Shown one piece after another: positions 35,120-43,024 of a DNA stretch of 64,000 nt. Numbering within the stretch: the first letter of the stretch is position 1; each line of letters opens with the position of its first letter. Where the stretch lies: NCBI GenBank assembly GCA_019636445.1, contig JAHBXO010000021.1, forward strand, positions 22,169 through 86,168, in the 5' to 3' direction. The translations under genes were made by a program, and so were the position numbers. The notes under the pieces are model-generated. The model made no database searches. It had not been told where the DNA came from and worked only from the letters and a program-made list of their open reading frames with translations. The stretch is from Gemmataceae bacterium (GTDB lineage Bacteria; Planctomycetota; Planctomycetia; Gemmatales; Gemmataceae).

Positions 35120-35220
35120 CGATGAAACTCGCGGATAAGCGATACCTTCAAGGTACCGCTCCGCCCCGGATCTGGATACCCGATCCGCGAAGCTGGTTCG
35201 TGACCGATTGGGCCAATCCG

Positions 35221-35910
35221 TTACTTGATTGAACCACCAAAGTCGCAGACCAGCGTCGCCGTGTGCCGGACAATCGCGTATTTCGTTCCGTCGTGTTCAC
35301 CGGGCTTCTCGTCGATCCGACGCACGGCCACGCAATATCGGCCTCGATCCGCGAACGCGGACGTGCGGCCATCCTTGTCCGTCTTCACGACCGGGGATTC
35401 CTCCTCGCCCTTACCCGGCGGCACGACTGTCACCTTCGCGTCCGCCAACGGGTTGCCGTCGGACAGCACCTTGAACCGCACCTTGTCCCCGTCCCGCTCC
35501 GGGACAAGTTCCAGCGGGACGGCCTTGCCGATCTCCGCCACCTTCGCGAACGGATCGCCGACGATCGTCTTCGGGTAGTACCACGACAGCGAAGCGGGGT
35601 TGTCGCCGCGCTGGACGACTCCGCCCGCGGTCGTGCCGAACACGACAACGGGCTTGCCGGCGAGTTTCGCACGGAAGAAGTTGCCGTCGCCTTTCTCCAT
35701 CGTCAGTTTGGCATCCTTTCCATTCGCATCGCGTGCTTTCAGTTCCGTCTTCTCCGCGCGGCTCGGGAAGAGTTTCGGATCCGGCGCGGCGGTGTGGCCG
35801 AAGACGACGTGGGCTTCGGACTTGTCCGCAGGAACGTAAACGAACACCCAGTGGGCCTGCGCGGCGGATGCCAGCATGGCCGCCGCTACGATCGCCAACA
35901 GATAACGCAT
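35221..35910 (-). CDS. DUF4198 (NikM-like) exported protein
   Basis: A 229-residue secreted protein. The signal peptide MRYLLAIVAAAMLASAAQA is followed directly by HWVFVYVP, so the mature protein starts with His. The pattern, with a C-terminal Ig-like portion (DGNPLADAKVTVVPPGKGEEE, then TDKDGRTSAFADRGRYCVAVRR), matches DUF4198. That family includes proteins linked to nickel or cobalt uptake. It lies 19 bases downstream of the DUF1559 gene on the same strand. A NikR-like operator sits ahead of that gene, and nikR is divergent; together these suggest a nickel role. The frame is open to 36039, but the signal peptide fixes the start at 35910. Confidence 0.85.
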   Translation of the reverse strand: MRYLLAIVAAAMLASAAQAHWVFVYVPADKSEAHVVFGHTAAPDPKLFPSRAEKTELKARDANGKDAKLTMEKGDGNFFRAKLAGKPVVVFGTTAGGVVQRGDNPASLSWYYPKTIVGDPFAKVAEIGKAVPLELVPERDGDKVRFKVLSDGNPLADAKVTVVPPGKGEEESPVVKTDKDGRTSAFADRGRYCVAVRRIDEKPGEHDGTKYAIVRHTATLVCDFGGSIK

Positions 35911-35929
35911 GGTGGTGCTCCGGGATGGT

Positions 35930-36925
35930 TCAATAGTCGCCGATGGTTTCGCCGCCGTTTCGCGAACCAAGAGCGGTCCAGGTCGGCGAGTCGACCGTGT
36001 CGCGCACGAAGCGCACGGACCCGTCGGCGAGGAGGACATTCACGCCCTGTTCGTGCAGGCTGCGGGCGGCCTTCCACGCGGGGTTGCTGTGTTGCACGCA
36101 GTCGAAGGATTGGCTGTTGGGTGTGAGGACGTTGTTGTAGAGGGTGCAGTTATACGCCCCGTCCGCCCAGAGCGCGCCACGGTCCGTGACAAACGTGGTG
36201 CTAGCATCGCAATTCGCTTGCGAGAGCGACGTCACCTGCTTGTAGTATCGCTTCAGGTCGGAGGTGCCGGTCGGAGCCGTGCCGCCGGCGCCGAGGAGCG
36301 TTTCGGAGAAGGCGACGGTATTGCTGGTGCCGTCGGTGATGCCGACGATCGTGACGCCGGCGTTCTTCACGACATCGAGGTCGACGCCGGTGAAGATACC
36401 GTTGCCCGTCAGGGCGTTGCCATTGGCATTGCTGCCGCTGCACGCGGCGTAGTTGCTCGGCCCCTGGTCAGGAATCACGATCCGCTGTTCGTCCGACGGG
36501 CAAAGGAACGATTTGACGACCGACCGAATGGCCGGAGCATTCACCGGGAACGGGACCGTTTGCGGCTGCAGCGTGCCGCCGCCGTACAACGGGTACGTCA
36601 GGTCCAGCGCGTTGTAGACGTTCGTCTGTTCGAGGTTCGGCGTCAGTTGAGCGAGGGCGGACCAGCGGAAGTGGCCCTTGGGGTTGGTCGGGTCGACGGG
36701 CCAGGTCTTGCGCCAGTACCCGGTGGGGAAGGTGCCGCGGGCGCCCTCGAAGTTGTGCATCGCGAGGCCGATCTGCTTCAGGTTGTTCTGACAGCTCATG
36801 CGGGCGGCGGCGGACCGCACCTTCTGCACGGCGGGAAGCAGCAGGCCGATGAGGATGGCGATGATGGCGATCACCACGAGCAATTCGATGAGTGTGAACG
36901 CCGAACGGCGGGACGGGCGGATCAT
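35930..36925 (-). CDS. DUF1559 pseudopilin-like protein
   Basis: A 331-residue member of the planctomycete DUF1559 (SBP_bac_10) family. The N-terminus RSAFTLIELLVVIAIIAIL is a type IV prepilin leader with Glu at +5. It is followed by LLPAVQKVRSAAARMSCQNNLKQIGLAMHNFE, the family hallmark. A VLLADGSVRFVRDTV segment near the end is also typical. These proteins are assumed to sit in the envelope, and planctomycete genomes carry many copies; the function is unknown. It starts ATG 36925 with GGGAG six bases upstream. A NikR-like dyad lies 17-47 bases ahead of its start, which is unusual for this family. Confidence 0.92.
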   Translation of the reverse strand: MIRPSRRSAFTLIELLVVIAIIAILIGLLLPAVQKVRSAAARMSCQNNLKQIGLAMHNFEGARGTFPTGYWRKTWPVDPTNPKGHFRWSALAQLTPNLEQTNVYNALDLTYPLYGGGTLQPQTVPFPVNAPAIRSVVKSFLCPSDEQRIVIPDQGPSNYAACSGSNANGNALTGNGIFTGVDLDVVKNAGVTIVGITDGTSNTVAFSETLLGAGGTAPTGTSDLKRYYKQVTSLSQANCDASTTFVTDRGALWADGAYNCTLYNNVLTPNSQSFDCVQHSNPAWKAARSLHEQGVNVLLADGSVRFVRDTVDSPTWTALGSRNGGETIGDY

Positions 36926-36941
36926 CGAGGACTCCCAGGTG

Positions 36942-36972
36942 CAGTGTTACGATCTGTCGATATGTAATACTG
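36942..36972. promoter_or_regulatory. Probable NikR operator
   Basis: An inverted repeat CAGTGTTAC-N13-GTAATACTG (arms 36942-36950 and 36964-36972; one mismatch between arms). The core GTGTTAC-N13-GTAATAC matches, with one change, the GTGTTAC-N13/14-GTAACAC operator I recall for NikR in several bacterial and archaeal lineages. It lies between the divergent DUF1559 and nikR start codons, 17 bases from the former and 79 from the latter. Presence of nikR beside it makes the assignment strong. By position, both transcripts could be controlled. Confidence 0.75.
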
Positions 36973-37051
36973 CGCGAACGGTTCGCCGAGGTCCACACTT
37001 TTTTCCCGATAATAACTGGAATTCCTGAACTTCTCGAAATCGAGCCGCACC

Positions 37052-37492
37052 GTGTCCGACGTCACCCGCTTTTCCGTTTCGCTGGAAGCCGACTTGCTCG
37101 CGCGCTTCGACGCCTATGTAGCCGACGGCAAATTCGCCACGCGCTCCGAGGCGGTGCGGCAGCTCGTCCACCAGCGGCTGGCGGCCGACAAGTGGGAGGC
37201 GAACGACGCCGAGATGATCGCGACGCTGACGCTGGTGTACGACCACCACAAGCCGAAGCTGGTGGAGAAGCTGATCGAAGTCCAGCACGGCCACGCGAAC
37301 CACGTGGTGGCGAGCCTGCACGTCCACCTGGACCACGACCACTGCATGGAGGTGATCGTGTTGAAGGGGAAGCCGTCCCGCCTGCGGGCGCTGGCCGCCG
37401 AGCTGCGCGGGCTGAAGGGCGTCCACCAGGGTGAACTGTCGCTGGCCGGCGAGACCGGCGGGCACTCGCACAACGGGCATCATCACCATTAA
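37052..37492 (+). CDS. nikR: Nickel-responsive transcriptional regulator NikR
   Basis: A 146-residue NikR. The N-terminal ribbon-helix-helix domain (TRFSVSLEADLLARFDAYVADGKFATRSEAVRQLV) binds DNA. The C-terminal ACT-like domain binds nickel. The four ligands expected from the E. coli protein are present: His79, His90, His92 and Cys98 (in LHVHLDHDHC). The extra C-terminal tail HSHNGHHHH is histidine-rich and may hold more metal. GTG start; alternative starts were not found in frame nearby. It is divergent to the DUF1559-DUF4198 genes, with a NikR-like operator in the gap, so autoregulation and control of that operon are likely. Confidence 0.93.
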   Translation: MSDVTRFSVSLEADLLARFDAYVADGKFATRSEAVRQLVHQRLAADKWEANDAEMIATLTLVYDHHKPKLVEKLIEVQHGHANHVVASLHVHLDHDHCMEVIVLKGKPSRLRALAAELRGLKGVHQGELSLAGETGGHSHNGHHHH

Positions 37493-37526
37493 CTTTTGAT
37501 GGCGCGAAACCTCGCCATCGGGCGAC

Positions 37527-37751
37527 ATGAATTGGACCCCGCGCTTTACCTGACCTTCGACCGTATCCGGCGCAGCCAGCGTTCGACCTCGCGGCCTGCG
37601 GCCATTCCTGCACACTTTGCCGGACGATATGGCCCGCCGACGGTTCGAAGAGGAATTGTTGGAGCGTGTGACGGTCGCCTATCCCCGCCGGCCGGATGGC
37701 AAAGTGCTGTTCCCGTTTCGCCGGTTGTTCTTGGTGGCCTATCGGGAGTGA
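37527..37751 (+). pseudogene. Remnant of a trans-aconitate methyltransferase-like gene
   Basis: In the frame ending at the TGA at 37749-37751, the last 50 or so codons read GLRPFLHTLPDDMARRRFEE and later AYPRRPDGKVLFPFRRLFLV. These match the C-terminus of Tam-type SAM methyltransferases. Upstream, in another frame from about 37535, DPALYLTFDRIRR resembles their N-terminus (WDPALYL-F). The SAM-binding core, about 180 residues in the intact family, is missing. This looks like a gene with a large internal deletion and frame shifts. The repeat element at 37758 follows immediately. The C-terminal match is convincing; the N-terminal match is suggestive. Confidence 0.6.
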
Positions 37752-37757
37752 GTTCCC

Positions 37758-37836
37758 GACTTCCGAAGTCCGGCCTCGACTTCGGAAGTCGTCGCGATTG
37801 CCGGACTTCCGAAGTCGAGGCCGGACTTCGGAAGTC
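37758..37836. repeat. Paired palindromic repeat element, locus 2
   Basis: Two 33-base units at 37758-37790 and 37804-37836 are exact reverse complements of each other with 13 bases between. The outer blocks GACTTCCGAAGTC and GACTTCGGAAGTC are identical to locus 1 (5905-6020). The inner spacer differs by one base, CGGCCTC instead of CGGCTTC, and the partner unit carries the matching change, GAGGCCG instead of GAAGCCG. So pairing between units is kept. It lies seven bases after a pseudogene stop and about 100 bases before lptD. Confidence 0.85.
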
Positions 37837-37940
37837 GAGGAGATCCGATGACTGCCGAAATCGGAAGGCATACTCCCGGCGTTTACCCGGCTTGACGCCT
37901 TGGCCGACTCCGTTATAGTTCGCCCCCTTGAACTGTCGGG

Positions 37941-40808
37941 ATGCGAACCAGCGCGGGAGCGGCCGTGGCCTGCCGAGCGGCGATTTACACCTTGATCGTG
38001 GCGATCGTGGCCGGGGCCGCATCTATGGCGGTCGCCCAGGAATTACCGCCTTTTCCGGCCCTTCCGCCGTCGCTTGCCCGGCCGAAGCCCCCGGTCACGG
38101 CGTATCAGCTGCCCTTGCCGCCGCCCACATTGCCGCCGGTTTCGAACCTGTTCGATACGCCGCCGCCGCCGCGGAACACGACTCCCGTTCCCGTCCCAAA
38201 AGACGAACTGTTCATGACGGACGGATCGCGCATCAACCTGCCGGCGGGGGCCCAGAAACAACTTGTGCGATTCAGCCCGCGCTATGGCAATCTGGGCAAA
38301 TTCGACTTTGAACCGATGGGCGATGGTTCGCAGCGACTGGTCTACACCGGCGGCCTGATCATCAACGTCGCCTATGAGGTCGAGACGCGAACCGGTCTGG
38401 CACCGCAGGAGTACGAATTCGCGGCCGACAACCTTGTGATGTGGGTGAAGAACCTGAACGGGCGGGACGCCGCCGGCGGCCTCGCGATCGACCAGATCCA
38501 GACCGGTGACGGGAAACTGGAAATCGAGCTGTACATGACCGGCAACGTGGTCGTGCGCAGCAAGGACGAGCAGGTGAACGCGACGACCGGTGCCCGTACG
38601 GTGACGACCCGGACGCTACGGGCGGAGCAGATCTACTACGACGTGAACAAGAACCGTGCCGTGGCGATGCAGGCCGATCTGGAACTGGCGTACGGCAATC
38701 TGCCGGACACGGTCCACCTGCACGCCAACCGGATCGATCGGCTGGGCCAATCGGAGTGGCGCGCCACGCGAGCTGGCGCTTTCTCCAGCAAGCTGCCGTC
38801 GGACCCCGGCCTCGAATTTCTCACGAGCGAAGCCACCTACACCGAACGCGAGACCGAACTGCGGAACATCTTCGGCATCCCGTACCGCAAGATCGGCACG
38901 GGCGAGATCGACTACGGGTACGAACGCATCCTCACGGGCCGGAATGCCCGCGTCGAACTCCTGGGCGTACCGTTCTTCTACACGCCGTACCTGCGCACCG
39001 ATCCGGCCGAACCGCTCGGCCCGCTCACCGGCTTCGGCTTCGGCAACGACCGCATCTTTGGCGCTCAGTTCTTCACCACCTGGGACCTCTTCAAGCTCTT
39101 CGCTCTCCGGCCGCCGGATGGCCACAAATGGCGCCTCCACCTCGATTACCTCGGCGATCGCGGGCCAGGCTTTGGCAGCGATTACGATTACCGCAACCGG
39201 GACTTTCTGGGCTATGGCGGGCCGAATTTCGGCACCATCCGCGCCTATGGCATTCCCGATGGCGGCGTCGACACCCTCGGGGGATTCCGCGGCGTCGAAC
39301 CGAAGCAATCGCTCGCCAAGAACGGCGAGCGCATCTTCCGCGGCCGCGCACTCTGGCGTCACCAGCACGAATTCCTCGCCGACCGCGATGCCGACGGCCA
39401 GTTGACGTCCGGCCCGTATGTCACGCTGCAACGGCAACTCGCCTATCAGAGCGACAAGAATTTCTTCGAGCAGTATTACAAGACCGAATTCGACAGCGGA
39501 CCGAACCAGGAGACCTTTGCGCAACTCGCCGGCAGCACGGGACAGTTCTTCGGTTCGTTGCTGGTGCAGGGGGGGCAACAACGGAACTGGATGACGGAAA
39601 CGCGCTGGTTGCCGAAGGTGTCCGGCGCGGTGATGGGTCAGTCCTTCTTCGATCTGGTGACGTACACCTCGCGCGCCGACGTCGGCTACGCGCAATTTCG
39701 ACCGAGCACGATCTCGCCTCTGCCGGTGCTGGCTACGGAGCAACAACGGCTCGATACCGGCCGCATCGACTGGTGGCAGGAACTGAGTCTGCCGTTCAAT
39801 GCCGGTCCGCTGCGCGTCGTTCCGTACGGCGTGCTGGACCTGACCGGCTACTCGCGGGACCTCGCCGGCGACAGCCGAGGGCGCGTCTACGGCGGCGGCG
39901 GAGCGCGGGCGTCGATCACCGCGTCACGCGTCTACGCAAACGCCAGCAACGAGATCTTGAACGTCCGCGGTCTCAACCACAAGGCCACGCTGCACACGAA
40001 CTACTTTGCCGCGCGCAGCAGCGTCGGCGCGAACGAATTGCCGCTCTTGGACCGGTTGAACGACGATACCATCGACCTTTCGTACCGCACGATCACACCG
40101 TGGCAGGCGAATTTCGTCAGTGCGCAGGATGCCCTCGCCCTCACGACCTCGCCCTGGTTCGATCCGCAGCGTCTCGCGATCCGCCGGCTCGTCGAAAATC
40201 GCGTCGAGACGCGCGACGACATGCAGGTTGTCCAACTCGGCCTCGACCAGCGCCTCCAGACGAAGCGCGGATTCCCCGGCCGCGAGCACACCATCGACTG
40301 GTTCACCGCGAACGTGTCGACGTCGATCTTCCCGAACGCCGACCGCGACAACTTCGGCAAGTCGACTGCGTTCCTCGAATACCAGACGATCTGGAACGTC
40401 GGCGACCAGACCGCCGTCACGTCGTCCGGCTGGTTCGATCCGTTCGCCACCGGCGCCCGCTACTGGAACCTCGGCCTGTACCTCGCCCGGCCCGACCGGA
40501 CGAACTTCTACATCGGCTACCGCGAGACCGACCCCGTGAACAGCAAGGCCGTCATCGCGTCGATCGGCTACCAGCTCACGCGCAAGTATTCACTGAACCT
40601 CGGATCCAGCTACGATTTCGGCACGCAGCAGGCGCTCTCGAACACGTTCCTCGTTTCGCGCACCGGTACCGACCTGACCTTCACCGTGGGCGTGACCTAC
40701 AACCAGCTCACGAACAACACCGGTTTCACGTTTTCGTTCGTGCCCAACCTCGCCGCCGCCACGGGCCTGACGCGAATCGGTTCGCCGGGCGTCGGCAGCC
40801 GCCAATAA
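37941..40808 (+). CDS. LptD/OstA-like outer-membrane protein
   Basis: A 955-residue protein. An N-terminal signal (residues 1-33, ending SMAVAQ) is followed by a proline-rich linker to about residue 85. A stretch like the OstA/LptD jellyroll follows, with sterol-like phrases VEFLGVP-type VELLGVPFFYTPYLR and alternating beta strands. The remaining 600 residues alternate polar and aromatic residues, as in an outer-membrane barrel (GVTYNQLTNNTGFTFSF near the end). LptD inserts lipopolysaccharide into the outer membrane; planctomycetes keep homologues of the Lpt machinery. The likely diacylglycerol kinase gene follows 20 bases later. No LptE is visible. Confidence 0.8.
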   Translation: MRTSAGAAVACRAAIYTLIVAIVAGAASMAVAQELPPFPALPPSLARPKPPVTAYQLPLPPPTLPPVSNLFDTPPPPRNTTPVPVPKDELFMTDGSRINLPAGAQKQLVRFSPRYGNLGKFDFEPMGDGSQRLVYTGGLIINVAYEVETRTGLAPQEYEFAADNLVMWVKNLNGRDAAGGLAIDQIQTGDGKLEIELYMTGNVVVRSKDEQVNATTGARTVTTRTLRAEQIYYDVNKNRAVAMQADLELAYGNLPDTVHLHANRIDRLGQSEWRATRAGAFSSKLPSDPGLEFLTSEATYTERETELRNIFGIPYRKIGTGEIDYGYERILTGRNARVELLGVPFFYTPYLRTDPAEPLGPLTGFGFGNDRIFGAQFFTTWDLFKLFALRPPDGHKWRLHLDYLGDRGPGFGSDYDYRNRDFLGYGGPNFGTIRAYGIPDGGVDTLGGFRGVEPKQSLAKNGERIFRGRALWRHQHEFLADRDADGQLTSGPYVTLQRQLAYQSDKNFFEQYYKTEFDSGPNQETFAQLAGSTGQFFGSLLVQGGQQRNWMTETRWLPKVSGAVMGQSFFDLVTYTSRADVGYAQFRPSTISPLPVLATEQQRLDTGRIDWWQELSLPFNAGPLRVVPYGVLDLTGYSRDLAGDSRGRVYGGGGARASITASRVYANASNEILNVRGLNHKATLHTNYFAARSSVGANELPLLDRLNDDTIDLSYRTITPWQANFVSAQDALALTTSPWFDPQRLAIRRLVENRVETRDDMQVVQLGLDQRLQTKRGFPGREHTIDWFTANVSTSIFPNADRDNFGKSTAFLEYQTIWNVGDQTAVTSSGWFDPFATGARYWNLGLYLARPDRTNFYIGYRETDPVNSKAVIASIGYQLTRKYSLNLGSSYDFGTQQALSNTFLVSRTGTDLTFTVGVTYNQLTNNTGFTFSFVPNLAAATGLTRIGSPGVGSRQ

Positions 40809-40828
40809 AACGCCCCGGAGGAAATCGG

Positions 40829-41251
40829 ATGGACCAAACCGTTCCGATGCCGGGGTGGAGCATGGCCCTCGACGACCGACCAGTAAAAAAACGTCGACTT
40901 TGGCGGGATAAATTCCGCGAGGCGTTCCGTGGCACCAAGCGTGGCATCCGCGGGCACTCCAGCTTCTACGTCCACTTCTTCTGTGCCGCGCTTGTCGTCG
41001 CCATGGCCGGCGCGCTCGAATGCGGCTGGATCGAATGGTGCATTCTGATCGGTTGCATCGGACTTGTCTTCGTCGCCGAACTCTTCAATAGTGCCATCGA
41101 AACGCTCTTCCACGGCCTGGACGCGGAATCGAAACGGCGCATCCACGGCTGCCTCGACATCGCCGCCGGTGCGGTGCTGGTGGCGAGCCTGACGGCCGCG
41201 ACCGTCGGCGGCATCGTTTTCGTCCGCCGATTTCTGGCGCTCTGGGCGTAA
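40829..41251 (+). CDS. dgkA: Diacylglycerol kinase family protein (DgkA-type)
   Basis: A 140-residue integral membrane kinase. After a basic N-terminus it has three hydrophobic helices (FFCAALVVAMAGALECGW, WCILIGCIGLVFVAELF, LDIAAGAVLVASLTAATVGG). The family motif between helices, ELFNSAIETL, carries the conserved Glu-x-x-Asn-x-Ala-Ile-Glu. Members phosphorylate diacylglycerol or undecaprenol at the inner membrane, using ATP. The ATG at 40829 has GGAGG eight bases upstream and follows the lptD stop by 20 bases. Confidence 0.9.
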   Translation: MDQTVPMPGWSMALDDRPVKKRRLWRDKFREAFRGTKRGIRGHSSFYVHFFCAALVVAMAGALECGWIEWCILIGCIGLVFVAELFNSAIETLFHGLDAESKRRIHGCLDIAAGAVLVASLTAATVGGIVFVRRFLALWA

Positions 41252-41316
41252 CTTAAAATCGTGAAACCCGCGGTCGGGAACGGGTGTATGACCGGTATGT
41301 TCGCCGCCGCGGGATC

Positions 41317-42246
41317 ATGTCTATTGGCGAACGCGGATTCGCATTCGGTGGCATCATGCCCAGTCGAATTGGAATAGTTTTTATCCTGATCTTTTGGCTC
41401 GCCACGGTCGGCTATGTCGGCTACCGCGACGTCTGGCCGCGCCTCGTCCGCGACGCCGCGCCGACCGTTTGGATCGATCTGTCCGACGAGGCGACGCAGA
41501 CGGTACCGGTGCGTTGGGGGCTGTACCGCGGCGAGACGCGCGTCGGCACGATGAATTCGCAAATGGTCTTCGACACCGTTTCCGAGCAATTCCGTTTCGT
41601 CACGAAGTACCGCGAATTCCAGGTCGACGTGCAGCCGATCCGGTGCGTCGTGCCGGAGATGGAACTGACGACGCAACTGGACCGCTCGGGCCAGTTGCGC
41701 GGCCAAACGCTCCATGGCATGCTGATCGCGAAGCTCCTTGGCCAGGAACTGGCGCGCGGCACGGCGACGATCGAGTGCGTCGTGCGCGACGGCGAACTCG
41801 TCGGCCAATGCCGTCTCGAATCGGACTTCTTCCCCCCGATCGAGGAACCACTCGAAGCAACGCCCGTGCCCGACGGCCAGGTACTCAATCCCCTTCAACC
41901 CGTGAACCGCCTCCGGGGGGTCCGCGCGGGCTTGCGCTGGGTGATCTACGAAAACGACCCGCTCGGCGACGCCATCGCGAACGCGACGAAACAGGTCTTG
42001 AAGAAGAAAGGTCTGGGTTCGAGCCTGTTCGCGCCAAAACCGACGGAGCGACAGTCGATGATCGCCACCGTCTCGGACGAGCCGGAAACGATCCGCACGG
42101 CGAAGGGCGATCATCGGTGCTGGTCGATCGAGATCCGCGGCGAGCGCGGTACCGCCACGATCTGGGTCCGCGCGAGCGACGGTTTCGTGATGCGCCAGAT
42201 CGCCGTGGTCGGCGGCGACTCGTTGCGATTGGAACGCGAGGAATAG
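41317..42246 (+). CDS. Hypothetical membrane-anchored protein
   Basis: A protein of up to 309 residues with one N-terminal membrane helix (IGIVFILIFWLATVGYVGY) and a soluble part of about 270 residues outside. Landmarks such as VGTMNSQMVFDTVSEQFRF and the repeated beta-strand character suggest a beta-rich domain, but I recognise no family. Start choice is open: ATG 41317 or ATG 41356 (the latter places the helix at the very N-terminus). It precedes the ABC ATPase by 10 bases, so it probably belongs to that exporter operon. Confidence 0.65.
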   Translation: MSIGERGFAFGGIMPSRIGIVFILIFWLATVGYVGYRDVWPRLVRDAAPTVWIDLSDEATQTVPVRWGLYRGETRVGTMNSQMVFDTVSEQFRFVTKYREFQVDVQPIRCVVPEMELTTQLDRSGQLRGQTLHGMLIAKLLGQELARGTATIECVVRDGELVGQCRLESDFFPPIEEPLEATPVPDGQVLNPLQPVNRLRGVRAGLRWVIYENDPLGDAIANATKQVLKKKGLGSSLFAPKPTERQSMIATVSDEPETIRTAKGDHRCWSIEIRGERGTATIWVRASDGFVMRQIAVVGGDSLRLEREE

Positions 42247-42256
42247 GGAGAAACCC

Positions 42257-43024
42257 GTGATCGAACTTTTGGATGTCGAAAAGAAATACGGCACCAAAGT
42301 CGCCGTGTGCAAATTGAACTTGAACATCCGCGCCGGCGAACTGTTCGCGTTCCTTGGCCCGAACGGCGCGGGCAAGACGACGACCATCAAGATGATCTGC
42401 GGACTTTTGTTTCCCACGGCCGGCACCGTGCGCGTCGGCGGCTTCGACATGAAACAATCCGGGGACGAGGCCCGGAAACTCATCAGCTACGTCCCCGATC
42501 AGCCGTTCCTCTACGAGAAACTCACCGGCCGCGAGTTTCTCCAGTTCACCGCCGATCTGTACGCGATGGAGCCGGACCATGCGCGTCGGCGGATGGAAAC
42601 GGTGATCGAACTCTTCCACCTCCACGACTTCGCCGACACGTTGACGGAACGCTATTCCCACGGCATGCGGCAGCGCACGGTCTTCGCCGCTGCGCTGCTG
42701 CACGAGCCGAAGTTGCTCATCGCCGACGAGCCGACCGTCGGCCTGGACCCCAAGAGCATCCGCGAGTTGAAGGTGCTGCTCCGCAACCTCGCGAAGGGCG
42801 GCACGACGGTGTTCCTTTCCACGCACACGCTCGACATCGCGGAGGAACTGGCCGACCGCGTCGGCGTCATCCACGATGGCGAACTGATCGCCTGCGATAC
42901 CGTCGAGGGCCTGCGCCGCAAAGCCGATACTGACGGTACCCTCGAAGACGTCTTCATGAAGATCACTGACGAGGCGGCCGGCGGAAGCGACGGCGGCGCT
43001 CGGCTTGCGGAGGCCACCGCATGA
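42257..43024 (+). CDS. ABC transporter ATP-binding protein
   Basis: A 255-residue nucleotide-binding subunit of an exporter. It has Walker A GPNGAGKTT, signature YSHGMRQRTVFAAAL, Walker B LLIADEPTVGLDP and the H-loop in STHTLDIAEE. The tail is short and ends LEDVFMKITDE, followed by a Gly-rich end. ATGA overlap with the permease at 43021. The gene follows a membrane-anchored hypothetical gene and precedes its permease. Confidence 0.93.
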   Translation: MIELLDVEKKYGTKVAVCKLNLNIRAGELFAFLGPNGAGKTTTIKMICGLLFPTAGTVRVGGFDMKQSGDEARKLISYVPDQPFLYEKLTGREFLQFTADLYAMEPDHARRRMETVIELFHLHDFADTLTERYSHGMRQRTVFAAALLHEPKLLIADEPTVGLDPKSIRELKVLLRNLAKGGTTVFLSTHTLDIAEELADRVGVIHDGELIACDTVEGLRRKADTDGTLEDVFMKITDEAAGGSDGGARLAEATA

